64,000 bases of DNA from Wolfiporia cocos (lineage: Eukaryota; Basidiomycota; Agaricomycetes; Polyporales; Phaeolaceae), in contig JACCLO010000008.1 in assembly GCA_029448655.1 (NCBI GenBank), positions 1,612,001 through 1,676,000 of the forward strand. Reading direction: 5' to 3'. Each line of letters starts with the position of its first letter. Positions within the stretch are counted from its first letter, which is position 1. A model generated the notes under the pieces. It did no database searches and was not told the origin of the DNA. It was given only the letters and a program-made list of their open reading frames with translations. A program made the translations under genes and the position numbers. Positions 52,581 through 63,689 of the stretch are shown one piece after another.

Positions 52581-54451
52581 CTACGGTGGCTTGGGGAACT
52601 CATCTTCGTCGTCAGTCACCAGTTCCTGGGTGCTGACAATTCGGACCTTGTACTTCTTTTTCGGGTCCAATTTCTTCTGGCCCAACTGTTGCGTTCCGCT
52701 CGACGAGCCTGTCGGCTTCGTCGTTCCGCTTCCACTACTGGCCGGCTTGGCTTCCTTCGGCTTATTCTTTGGGTTCTCAGGACAGTCGCCCCATTTGTGT
52801 TGTCTAGGGTGCTTGCGACAGTCCTTCCCGTAAGAGCCGGTTTCCTTTGCCTTGCCTTTGCCTTTGTCATCAGCCTTGGCAGGCTTCGACGTAGCTTTTT
52901 CGGCGGTCTTGCCAGACCCCGACGACTCCTTCTTCTTTTCTTCCTCAAAGATTTTGCCTTTGAGTTTATCCGGGTATTGCCTCTTGTAGAGGTCAATGGC
53001 CATATCGAGGTAAACCTCCCAGTCGGTCGGCATTGTGAAGCCGGGCACCGATTCCAAGGTAGCGAGGGTTTCTCGCACCTTTTCAGGAAGGATCCGTTTG
53101 ATGTGACTGAACAACGTCTTGTTGTCAGTCTCGGCCAGGCGAGCCAGGGTCCTGAGCTTTTGTGCCCAAGAGAAGAAGTCCGATTGGAGCTTCTTTTTCC
53201 CTTCGTCTCTGAAGTACCCTTCAATCTCCTTTTCGGCAATCTCCTTGTCCGTCTTCTTGCCGTACACCTTCTCAATCGTTTCCGCAAACGTTTTCCAGGT
53301 GTGCCCCGAGGTTTGTCCGGCGGTGATTTTATCAACTACCGGCGACATGTACTGGTAGGCCTTGCCCGTAAGCCGTAGCAGGGCTTGGCGAACCTTGTCC
53401 TCCTCAAGGGTCACCTTGGCGTCTGCGAAATACATGCCCGTTTTCTGGATCCACTCTTTTGATGAGATGGAATCCTTAGGGCCCGAGATTTTTGGCGGCT
53501 GAGTCGGTTTGGTCTGCTGGAAGTTGACCGTTGTGGCGGCTGCTGGCGCGGCTGCCGGTGCGTTTTTTAGAGCGGTTAACTCCGCTTCGAGTTGGTCAAT
53601 TCTATTAATCAGTGCCATGACCTGGGCACCGCTGGGTCCCGCGGTTGGGACTGCCGGACGCTTTTGCAGTACTGCGATATCTTTTTCTATGCGGACGAAC
53701 CGATTTTCGGAAAGGGTGTCGAATTGTTGCCGCAAACTCTCCGCTTCCTCTAGTGCTTCGATTCTGTTTTGAAGCACCTGATTGTGGCTCCGAATCTGGT
53801 TGGTCTTGTTCCAGACCATTTCCAAATCCGTGTCCACCCGGCCTTTGTAAGCCGCGAGGTTGCTGTAGAGGTGGTTTTTGGCTTGGTACAGCGCCTCTCT
53901 GTAAGCTTCTTTTCCCACCTGCAGAACTTCGTCTGAGGCGGCCACTTCCAGAGTGCACTGCAACCTTCCCATCAGTTCGTTTTCGCTCCTTTCCGGTTGC
54001 GCGACAATTTCCAGAGTCCTCCTTTCATAGGAAAGGAGGAGATCGGGGAGCGTCCCAAATAGGGGCTCCGTGTTGATCGTTTCCTCCGGTCGTGGAGTCT
54101 CGCTGCCTTCAGGGGTGACGACTGCGCGGCATGCGGGTGTTTCCGGGTTGAAGAGCCTGGCGGCTCTCGTGCGTGGCGACGCTTCTTCCTCTGAGTACCA
54201 GTGGACGTCACCGTACAGGACTATGAGGTCCGACAGGGGGATGGCGGTACAGTAGTTGTCCCACCTCCACCACGAAATGTGGTTCCTAGTCGAATCTTCC
54301 CCGTAGTACTTGATGTACGCCGTGTGGTTTACATTTAGGAATGGGCGCACATGCGCCGGAATTGAGTTGAAGGAGGTAACACTCCCCCTAACTCTGATGC
54401 CGAATACGACTCGCAGGTAGTCCATCAAGCAGGTTTGCTCTCCGGGCCACG
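52581..54451 (-). pseudogene. gag: Gag of element I, start missing
   Basis: Open for about 620 codons. A central coiled-coil region (LEEAESLRQQFDTLSENRF) precedes a capsid domain related to family 3 (YFADAKVTLEEDKVRQALLRL, KTDKEIAEKEIEGYF, YKRQYPDKLKGKIF), a Lys-rich segment, and a variant Cys/His motif (CRKHPRQHKWGDC) in place of a standard CCHC knuckle. LTR1 at 54452 removes the N-terminus. Confidence 0.85.
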
Positions 54452-55136
54452 TGTTACGGTTATTTTGATTTTTCGAATATCGGCAGAACTCACCACTGGG
54501 CGAATACAATACAGGGACTTGTTGCGCAACCAACTCCCCTGGCTACTCGTGACTCTACTGGGCATACCCCCAGTTGTACTAGTCAATAGGGCGCGTTTCA
54601 TCTTTGGCAGATCCAACTCTGCCACCGTTTCATGTTCATCGTTTGTTAGCTAATAGATGGCGTTCAACTCAGGTATATCACTACATACCTATCAAACGTT
54701 TGGTACTATAGCGTAGATAGTATCGGTGACATCTGGGACGGACTTGACCCCTGAAACCCAACGTAGTATATAAGCTAATGTACCTACTGTCGAGGCTCTT
54801 CAGCTCGACCTTGTTGTATAAACAAGAAGTCTTATACTCGTTCTCAAACGTAGGAAACTACGCTCAGTATTTCTCACTCGAGCAACCGAACGACTAAGTC
54901 CTCGAAGTGCACACTGACTTCTCGGACTTAGGCAAGTCTTATATTCTATTCGACTCGCACTTGAACAGATTATATCCTCTAACATGTATTGGATATTAAC
55001 CGATCTCCTAAGGACTTCACTTAGGACCTGAAGGCATCTAACGAGTATTTGCCTTGCATACGGCGACGTGCCTACGTGCAGAAGAACGATCTATATTCGC
55101 GACTCAAATATACGAACGGGTATTCGACCCGTAACA
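54452..55136 (+). mobile_element. LTR1 copy without target duplication
   Basis: A 685-bp plus-strand LTR1 with a roughly 23-base internal deletion near 54669. Flanks are CCACG on the left and TAGGC on the right, so this is not a simple solo LTR. It stands in inverted orientation to the LTR1 at 55658-56167, with fragment J between them. Confidence 0.85.
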
Positions 55137-55623
55137 TAGGCCCAATCCCACTCTGCGCAAAAGCAGATATAAATCCTGGAGGGTTCTGTCCTCCGGTCTG
55201 ACTGTTATCTGGTCCTGTAAAGATTCCAGGATTTCTCCCATCATCTCCGACGCGCTCAATTCCTGCCATTCCTGTGGCGCCCGAAGGCTGATTCGTATTT
55301 CCATCGGCATCGAAGGTTCTGTTGATGGTTTCGGTTTCGTTTTCGGTCAACGTCGCGGTTGACATTGGAGGGATTTCTCCGAATCGTTCGAACACTTCAC
55401 GCGTTATTTCCCAAGCGGTCGTTCCTGCGGAGGGGTATACTTGTACCCACTTCGATGCCCTATCTTCTCTTGGGATGACAACAATTCCTCCGCTGTTACG
55501 GAAGGCTCCAATGGTGTCAGTCCACTCGTATCGGTTGAGTCTGTAGACTCCCTGAATGTCCTCGGGCAAGAGTTCAATCAGTCGTGCTGGGAATTCTGGT
55601 CCAAATATCATGGGCCCTTGCAC
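55137..55623 (-). pseudogene. gag: Gag N-terminal fragment J (family 1 type)
   Basis: About 160 codons beginning near the ATG of MIFGPEFPARLIELLPED (about 55609). They resemble the start of K gag (RLIHLLPEIYR, WVQLPPS, FERFG/FEHFG). A Gly/Asn/Thr-rich stretch follows until LTR1 at 55136. It lies directly downstream, on the minus strand, of an LTR1 and its primer-binding site, so it is probably the gag start of the LTR1 family whose A and B copies are truncated here. Confidence 0.7.
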
Positions 55624-55645
55624 CGTGATAGGTGAGGGTGTGATA

Positions 55646-55656
55646 AGCTCGACCTT
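55646..55656 (-). promoter_or_regulatory. Primer-binding site of fragment J (self-priming type)
   Basis: AAGGTCGAGCT on the element strand, one base inside LTR1. The same LTR1 contains the complement at 55982-55992 (plus-strand text AAGGTCGAGCT, element strand AGCTCGACCTT). Exactly 11 paired bases; the flanks do not match. Confidence 0.75.
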
Positions 55657-55657
55657 C

Positions 55658-56167
55658 TGTTACGGGTCGAATACCCGTTCGTATATTCGAGTCGCGAATG
55701 TAGATCGTTCTTCTGCACGTAGGCACGTCGCCGTATGCAAGGCAAATACTCGTTAGATGCCTTCAGGTCCTAAGTGAAGTCCTTAGGAGATCGGTTAATA
55801 TCCAATACACGTTAGAGGATATAATCTATTCAAGTGCGAGTCGAATAGAATATAAGACTCGCCTAAGTCCGAGAAGTCAGTGTGCACTTCGAGGACTTAG
55901 TCGTTCGGTTGCTCGAGTGAGAAATACTGAGCGTAGTTTCCTACGTTTGAGAACGAGTATAAGACTTCTTGTTTATACAACAAGGTCGAGCTGAAGAGCC
56001 TCGACAGTAGGTACATTAGTTTATATACTACGTTGGGTTTCAGGGGTCAAGTCCGTCCCAGATGTCACCGATACTATCTACGCTATAGTACCAAACGTTT
56101 GATAGGTATGTAGTGATATACCTGAGACGATAGATAGGAATGATGGCGGTTGAACGCCATCTATTAG
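55658..56167 (-). repeat. LTR1 of fragment J, cut by element F
   Basis: 510 bp of LTR1 from TGTTACGGG to ATTAG, where LTR2 of element F begins. The remaining part of the LTR would lie beyond F, outside the window. ATTAG (56163-56167) is the expected duplication. Confidence 0.9.
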
Positions 56168-56528
56168 TGACACAAGCACGTTCTCAAGCAACTTCTCAGG
56201 GGAAGTGTAATCGCGTGGAAGCGACTTCCTGATCTGAGGCTACTCAAGGCAGTAAAGGCCAAGACGAGTCTGGGGTGCTCCCTGCTCGTCAGGCCAGTAT
56301 ATATGCTATCTAGGTGTTTGTACATGTTTGGCTACTGTACAGTATTACGTAAGCTAATAGTCTGTGATAACCCTGTCCTAGGGGTAGAGCCGAGAGAAGA
56401 GTGTCCGGGGTCTGACTAGGCACGTGTGGGGTGTTCACGGTCCTTGCACGTGATACTAGGCGGGCGCTTAGATAAGATAAGGGCTGGTGTTCAGTCATTG
56501 GCTAACTGAATGAAATCGGCTTGTGACA
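56168..56528 (-). repeat. LTR2, 3' LTR of element F
   Basis: 361 bp, element strand TGTCACAAGCC to GCTTGTGTCA, preceded by the purine tract AGAAGAGGGGGTAC. It contains the AGACTCGTCTT motif at the predicted transcript start, as in D. The stop codon of F's pol lies inside it. Confidence 0.92.
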
Positions 56529-57480
56529 GTACCCCCTCTTCTAGCTGCGTGTCCCCACGCCCAGCAATCACTTTGTACATGGTTTGGTCGACGTGACATG
56601 GGTGATCTACGAGTTTCTTGCAGATATGGGGGTTGGCCAGTTGGAGCGTGTTTAGGACCGGGTAGATCCAGTATCCCTTTGACTCAGGTATAGTGGATTC
56701 TATCGGTTGTTCAACTCGTATCCCATATTGCATTACTCGGGTGCGTGGATCGCAGAACCAGAAGTTACGGGCGACAAGCTTCTTCTCGTAGGCGTAGAAT
56801 GGTATGCTGCCTTTGATCAGAAGGGTGTTATCTATGTCGTCGTATATGATGAACTCCTTCGGGTTCTCCCTGAGACCCATTTCCTTAGTTTTTCGTTCGA
56901 AGTCCTCCCACTCTGGATCCCATTTGGTGTTAGAGTGGTCCCAGCCAGTGTTTCGGTTTTTCCACTGGTTTCCTGGGGCGGATGGTCTGGCTTCGAAGAA
57001 CTTTGTGACTAGGTCTTGGAAAGGGGTCAATCCTCGCTTGCGTTCCCATGTTGTAGTCCCATCGGACCACTCGACTTCCAGCTCGATTCGCCCTCGGTCT
57101 TCTCTGGATGCGAGGATCCGGAGAGGCCTGCGAACGTCATTGCTTTCTGTCCTGACGGTGTGGTCCTGATTGGGGAAAGCCGGAGCATGATACGGTAGTA
57201 GTAGGACCTCATTAAAGACGGGGTATATTCCGCGCATGTCTGCGGGGAGGTCCAATTCGTATGCTCCATGTCCGACTTTCTTCGTCACCTTGTACGGTCC
57301 GAATCTCTTTGAGTCTAGCTTTTTGGTAGGGTGGCCCATGTTAATGTTCCGGCCGTCTACCCATACCATGTCGCCTTGGGAATACGATAGTGGCGATGCC
57401 CGTTTCCTATCGTAGTATTCCTTCATGCGAAGCTTGGCTTTCTCCAGATTCTTTGACGCACGATTTGAGACCTCGTGCAT
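56491..57480 (-). pseudogene. pol: Element F integrase end, chromodomain-like domain and C-terminal extension
   Basis: A different phase from the upstream pol: one G appears to be missing in the run near 57500, within EEG-VAQDWVEH. Contains the GPY module (KRFGPYKVTKKVGHGAYELDLP written across 57320-57250), a chromodomain-like segment (ELEVEWSDGTTTWE), then about 170 residues I do not recognise (FIIYDDIDNTLLIKGSI, RNFWFCDPRTRVMQYG). The last dozen codons and the stop lie within LTR2, so the LTR contributes the protein's end. Confidence 0.8.
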
Positions 57481-57500
57481 GTGTTCAACCCAGTCTTGTG

Positions 57501-60500
57501 CTACCCCTCTTCTTGCTCGAGTCCCTCTACTCCTGTGAAGGGGTGGTATCCGTGCGTAAGGTAAAAGGGGCTGTACCCCGTGCTACTATGTACATGACAC
57601 TTATACGCAAATGCCGCTAGCGGGAGTAAGTCCGGCCAGTTGGTATGAGAGTCGTTGATAAATAATCGTAGGTACACTTCGAGTTCCTGGTTCATTCGTT
57701 CCGTCTGCCCGTCTGTCTGCGGGTGGAACGCCGTACTAGGGTTTCCCTCTATTCCTAACCTTCGATAAACGTCCTTGATGAATTCCGCAATGAACTGTGG
57801 TCCTCTGTCGCTGAATATCTTCTTCGGCAATCCATGTAGGGCGTAGACTTTATCGATAAATATGTTGGCCCATCCTTCGGCCGTTAACGTAGTCGTTGTT
57901 GGTACTGCTACATAGTCCTTGGACTTCATATCTACTACTACAATAATGGCGTCGCGACCCTTGGAAACTGGGAGTCCCGTGATCATGTCTACGGAAATGT
58001 TCTCCCAGTTGTGTGACGGAGTGGGGTTCGGGTTGAGTGGGGCCGCGCGTTTGGATCGGTCTGGTTTGGCTGTCTGGCACTTGACACATGCCTTCACATA
58101 CTGGCGGATGTCTTTTCTCATTTTTGGCCACCAGTAGTGTCGGTGTATGGCGGTGTACGTGTTTTCTGTGCCAGGGTGTCCTGCCGAAACCGTGTCGTGG
58201 AACGAAGAAATGATTTTTCCTATTAATTCTTCGTCCCGGGGAATGATCATCCTCCCCCTCCTAAACCGCAGACCGTCCTCGGTCGTGTCCCCTGCTTCTA
58301 CTCCTCCCTTTCCTTCGTAGAGAGCGGCTTCTGCTTTGACCCTCTCTTTTTCTTCGTCGTAGGTTATCCCTTTGACTACAGTATAGAATGAGGATCGCAG
58401 CCTTTCTGCGCTGTCTTCGACGAATAGGTGTGGCTTCAGGACGACTTGCCCTTCGAGATGACCCTTGTCGTTGCCGTGGTCACTTCTTCGGGAAAGCCCG
58501 TCGGCTCGTCCGTTGGTTTTGCCGGGGATGTGCACGAGATGTAGGTCATACTCGGCAAGTTCCGTCATCCACCGGGCTTGTCGCGGATTAATTTTCTGTG
58601 GGGTCTTAAAATACTCTAGGTTTTTATGGTCCGTCAGTACTTCTACAGGGTGCTTCGCTCCCATTACGAAATGGCGCCATTCGTCTAGGGCGCGCATGAT
58701 AGCGAGTAACTCTTGATCGTATATCTCGTAGTTACGTTCTGCCGGTATCATCGTCTTACTCTGGTACGCGATTGGTTTCCATACGCCTTCCTGCTTCTGC
58801 ATGAGGCAGGCTCCAGTTGCAAAGTCTGAAGAGTCTGCCTCGATGCGGAAGGGGTCGTCGTTGTTTGGAATCCCTAACACGGGTGCTTCGATAAAGATCT
58901 TTTTCAGTTTCTCGAAGCACTCGAGTTCCGTCGTACCCCACTGCCATTCTGTGTCCTTTGTCAGATTGATCAGTGGGCGAGCTATCGTGGAGAACTTGGG
59001 TATGAATCTCCGGTAGAAGTTAGCAAATCCGATGAAGGACTGCACTTCTTTCTTGTTCCGAGGTGCTGGCCAATCGGCTACTGCAGCTACCTTCGCGGGG
59101 TCCATACGGATCTGCCCATGAGAGATTATATGCCCGAGATATTCGACCTCGCTTTTCATGAACTCGCATTTCTCTGGTTTACACGTAAGTTTGTTTTGAC
59201 GGAGGACGAGGAGCACCTTGCGCAGGATTTCTTTGTGCTCTGCCTCGTCCTCTGTGAAAACAAGGATATCATCTAAGTATACAATGACTTTGCCCGTCAT
59301 TATGAGATCTCGGAAAATGTCGTTCATCAAAGCTTGGAATGTGCCTGGTGCATTGCACATCCCGAAGAACATCACTAATGGCTCATAGAGCCCCCGATTA
59401 GTGATGAAGGCGGCTTTTTCCTCGTCGCCTTCTTTGATTCTGACATTTGTATATCCCCAACGAATGTCCAATTTCGAGAAGTACTTAGCTCTTTTTAGCT
59501 TGTTGAGCAGCTCCGTGATCAATGGGGACGGGTACCGGTTCTTCTTGGTCATCTGGTTCAATTTCCGATAATCTTGTATGGGTCTCAGTTTCCCATCCTT
59601 CTTTTTGACGAAGAAGAATGGTGCCCCCCATGGTGACTTGGACGGCCGTATGCGTCCGGTTCGTAGCTGTTCTTCTAAGAAATCATCTAGCGCCTCCTGC
59701 TCCCTAGGGGAGAGCGCGTAGATCTTGCCGGCGTATGGTTCGGAATTGGGCAGCAGTTCGATTGCGTGATCCCACGGTCGCCGTTCGGGGAGGTTGTCGA
59801 ATTCCTTTTCCTCAAACACGTCTCGGAAGTCGTGTAGGTACTCGGGGACTACCTCCTCAAAGGCTTTTGCTTCCGTGGTCTTTCCGGCTGCGATGGCGAT
59901 TTCGGTTGCCTTCGTAGCGCGTACTCGCTCCGCGATGTCCGCTCTGCATTCTTCCCTGTTTCTGATCCATGCGTCAGCGAAAATATAATAAATGTGATCG
60001 CCTTCCTCGATCTGCTCGTGTTCGCAGTCGCAGGTAAAGGTGATCCGGCGTTTCTTCCAGTCGATGGTTGGGTCGTGGTCTTCCAACCAATCGAAGCCGA
60101 GGAAAATGTCGGCGGAGACCAGCTCCGTGACGTGGAACTTGCGGGTCTCCAAATGCGTGTCGATCTGCATCTGGAGTTCGACGTAATGCGTCATCTTGCC
60201 TGCGGCATTGGTACTACCGTCTGCGTTGTACAGCTTGACGGGTCGCTCTAGTGGGATCTGCTCGAGTCTATGTTCCTCGACGTAGGCACGACTGATTACT
60301 GATCCCGTAGAACCAGAATCTATCAGTGCTTTCGTGAAGAGGGCGCGTCCGTCAGGGCGGTGGAGAGTGATCGGTACTTTGATCTGCTTTCCCCGTTTTC
60401 CCGTCTGGATTACCACTACATTTCCTCGGAGTTTCTCTCCGGTAGATCCAAAACCCGCTGTACCGCGAGTGGTTTCCCGAATGTTCTTGACGATACGTGT

Positions 60501-61240
60501 GTCGGGTGTCATATTGCACTCGAGTATGAACTGGGCTATCCTGTCCCCATACTCGACTAAATAATCTGTTCCAGTTTGATTATTTAGTATGACTTTTAGT
60601 ACCCCGGTGTAGTCCTCGTCTACTACACCGGCTTCCACGTCGACTCCCTTGAGGGCGAGTCCTGATCGTGGGGCTATTCTGCCGTATACACCGTCGGGCA
60701 TCCTGATCTTGATGCCCGTGCTAACGGTGACACGCTTTCCGTTCGGTATAATGACTTCCTCCGCAGAGTGTAAGTCGTACCCCGCGGCCCCGGCGGTCTT
60801 TCGCTCGGGTGCTATCGCGCGGGGGTGGTCTAAGTAGATGTCGAGCGTGACTGCCTTCGTCTTGGCACGTCTACGCCGCACTTTCTTTACAGTCTTTTTC
60901 TTGACTGTGGGTCCTGATGCGTCTGCCATTGTCACATCGGGATCCACAACCGGGTCTACATCCATGGGTACATAGTTTGCATGGTTAATGGAGGAATTAA
61001 GCACGGTATTTTCCTCCCGCCAAGCTCCAGAGGGAGGCTCCTCCGAGGCTGTTACAAACGAGTCCGACGAGCATGTTGAAGCTTCGTCGTCGTCACCATG
61101 ATCCCTGTCTACTGAACGTGGTACAGATACGTAGTCAAATATCGGGGCCCCGGTTCCAAGCCCATAAAGTCCATCAACCGGATCGGTGGCAGACGCAGAG
61201 TCACTATTTACTGTTTCTTCTATTTCCAGGACTGAGAAAC
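57501..61240 (-). pseudogene. pol: Element F dUTPase, protease, RT, RNase H and integrase core
   Basis: Open for more than 1200 codons from the solo LTR5 edge. A basic stretch (KKVRRRRAKTKAV) leads to a dUTPase (about 60870-60430: [58 protein letters not shown]), protease (ALIDSGSTGSVIS), RT (FFFVKKKDGKLRP, YLDD at about 59268-59279), RNase H (EADSSDFATGACL), and integrase zinc domain and DDE core (HDTVSAGHPG, SDRGPQFIAEF, DGQTERMNQ). It ends at a frameshift near 57500. dUTPase lies before protease, in the gag frame. Confidence 0.9.
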
Positions 61241-62403
61241 TGTCACAGATTTATCTGGGGCTTACAGCATTTTTCCTATGATTATAGCAATTTATCCGGG
61301 ATTTATACGTCTAACTACACGTTATCTACGGGTTAACTCCCATCGCCATACGACAAGCTCTTAACTGGGCTTATCAACCACATGACCAGCCTAGACACGC
61401 TACGTCACAAGACTAATGATATCATCGCATTATCATCGGTAACCACACGGTCCGATATCCGCAATACGTCATATACGTCTAGACAATAGCAATCGTCACA
61501 GCATACGTCATACAGGTCTCGCCCGTCAGAGCAAGACCAGCCACGTCATAGATCTTAGATCATAATGATAGGCCGAGCGCGGCACGCTCGCATAATAATG
61601 TCCACATGTACAAACAGTGCCTCGCGGCCTTGTACTATTGGGTCGGCCTTCCCGGCTTCCCACCGCCATAAGATCCTTGATCACAATGGCACCTCAGGCG
61701 CGCCACGCCTTCGCATAATAATGGCAACACGGCCAAATAGCACTATATTAGCATCAAGGCAATATCGCTATAGGCTCGGCCTTCTCGGCCATCCCACGGA
61801 CTCGGCGTTCTCCAAGTCCCGGGCTTCTGCCATCACGGCGTTGCCCAAACACCGGACCTCGCCTCACGGCTAAGTCCAATACATGCCCCGGTAACCATCT
61901 GGACCGGGCTGTAACACATGCCACGGTACTTCCCGTCCAATGGCATAACAACCTCGGCGTCCCGCCTTGGTCATTCAACGAAGCACGGCCAATCGCCATT
62001 ATGCCGCAAGGTATCCGGCAACCGGCTTCACCTATACCTGGGCTGCGCCCGCGTTAGCACCACAATAAAGACATAATCCCTCTATTACGATTGGGTCGGC
62101 CATTAGGGCCTTCCACGGCCATTCTAGATAGAGTAACTAAACAACAGATAAGATAAGCTTCGCCACTTGGCAAAAGCCACATAACCCGGTAAGGACATAG
62201 CTAGCTAGTAGCACGTGACCTTCCCGCACACATGTATATAAGTAGGAGCCAAGCGCTCTTTAACTTTAGTTCTATTCTTCTCGGCGTACGCCGTAGAAGA
62301 ACCTTCCACCTACTATAGCGTCTGATAACCTCTACCTCACCTCGTCGCCTTAGTTCATCGCAAGGATACTGGCGTGGTGAGTCCCACAGAGCCATCTGTG
62401 TCA
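61241..62403 (+). mobile_element. Solo LTR5 (1163 bp) in element F
   Basis: Starts TGTCACAGATTTATCTGGGG, ends CTGTGTCA, flanked by GAAAC at 61236-61240 and 62404-62408. Removing it rejoins F's gag and dUTPase frames exactly as in D (NRF-SVLEIE). It is the longest of three LTR5 copies; one extra stretch near 61380-61510 is absent from the 18047 copy. Confidence 0.94.
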
Positions 62404-63680
62404 GAAACGGTTAGAGGAGGAGGGACGTACCTGGTTGAGTCCAGCTTCCTTTGCGGCCTCAGGGTTCTCCTTGGCCCAGGCTGCAACCATTCGGATGAAA
62501 TCCTCCTGGCTGACTTCGCCCAGGACCTTCGGAGCATCATTCCCTGCTTCGACGGCCTGCCTTGTCCGCGCTGGTGCGGATGGACCGGCACCGGTATTCC
62601 CTCCGCTGGGGGCTGCTCGGGGCCTCCAGTTGGGTTGGTGCCAGGTCGGTTTGTTGCAGCCTTTGCCGGGCTGCTCTGCCTGCGTTTTCTTGCAAGAGTG
62701 GCAGATTCTCTTGAGGAGGTTGGCCTTCTCCTCCGCGGAGTATTCCTTCCGCGGCCCCTGTTCCGATGACGCTGTTGCCCGACTTTTTCCTTTGTCGGGA
62801 CCCGATGACGTTGACTTTCCGTGGCGCAGCTTTTCCTCATCGCGGAGTCGTCGCATGGCGTTGTCCGTGCGGAGGATCGCCTGTTTCCAGGATTGATAAT
62901 CCTCCGGGATCTGGACGTTGTACCCACGCTGCGACTTATCGTTGACGGTGGCGGCGACGAAGGCGGAGTGGACGGCGGAGTAGATCTCCTTCGGGATGGC
63001 GGCGGTGACCCAGCGATGTACGATCTGGTTCTCCTTGTCGTATTTTGCCTCCGAAAGGAGTCTTTCCAATTCCCGGAAGTACTCCTCGCCTTTGCCGATC
63101 GACATAGAGAGCTTTTCAGCTGCGACTGCCGACTTTTTCTCTAGGTCGGGGTCGTCGAACTTCTGGTGTAGCTCCCAGATGAAGCATAACCAGCTCATGT
63201 GCCATTGTCCGTCGCGATAGTGTTCTCGCGTGAAAGCCGTTACCCAGGCGTCGACCTTAGGGCCCCTGATCAGCGAGATCGCAGTGCCGATCTTTTTGCT
63301 GTCCGTGAAAAGAAGGGGCCGGTTGTCGTCAATGTACACCTTTAGCCTTACCACCCACGGGATGAAGTTGTCGCCCGTGAATGCTTCTGGTTCCCGCACC
63401 TTTGACTTGTACCGGGGGTCTGGCTGTGGCTCTGGGAGCATAGAGTAGGCATCCCATTGCGAGCTAGCCGGTTTCTCGGGCCGCCACATCGATGCCCGTG
63501 TTCCCTGAAGAGGCGCGGCTCTCCAGGTGTTCGCGTGCACGTTTGCGGGGGGAGCCGACGGAGGGACCGGTGCTGCTGCCATTGCCGAGTAAGGTACCTG
63601 CGGGGTGATGACCGGGGGGGTGTAGCCGGGTAGGAACGGGTTGGTCTGCCGCGAGCCGATGTGGAAGGGCAGTGCGGAGA
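62404..63680 (-). pseudogene. gag: Gag of element F, 5' end rearranged
   Basis: From RQTNPFLPGYTPP (about 63660) through the capsid-like region (LCFIWELHQKFDDPD) and the Cys motif (CHSCKK, GCNKPTWHQP) to NRF at the LTR5 boundary, it is colinear with D gag. Upstream of about 63680 the sequence no longer resembles D, so the N-terminal 250 or so residues are missing or replaced. Confidence 0.83.
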
Positions 63681-63689
63681 ATGCAGCAA

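Larger units (their letters stand above)
46611..54451 (-). mobile_element. Element I: family 4 Ty3/gypsy element, degraded
   Basis: On the minus strand: gag, protease, RT, RNase H, integrase, chromodomain, C-terminal dUTPase, purine tract, LTR4. The pol plan equals that of family 3, but sequence and LTR differ. It carries a solo LTR3 (47899-48597), a solo LTR6, and at least five frame breaks. Its gag start is lost at LTR1 (54452-55136). Confidence 0.88.
56168..63680 (-). mobile_element. Element F: family 2 element, sister of D
   Basis: On the minus strand: gag (from 63680), dUTPase, protease, RT, RNase H, integrase, chromodomain-like domain, C-terminal extension, purine tract, LTR2 (56168-56528). 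Interrupted by solo LTR5 and one frameshift. Similarity to D's gag stops near 63,680 and no 5' LTR is reached inside the window. Confidence 0.92.

Noticed and set aside
53645..54076. 143-codon plus-strand frame in element I
   Set aside because: Antisense to the coiled-coil part of gag I; no motif.
54452..55136. Simple solo LTR1 insertion in element I
   Set aside because: Flanks CCACG and TAGGC do not match, and the sequence types on the two sides differ, so a rearrangement is required.
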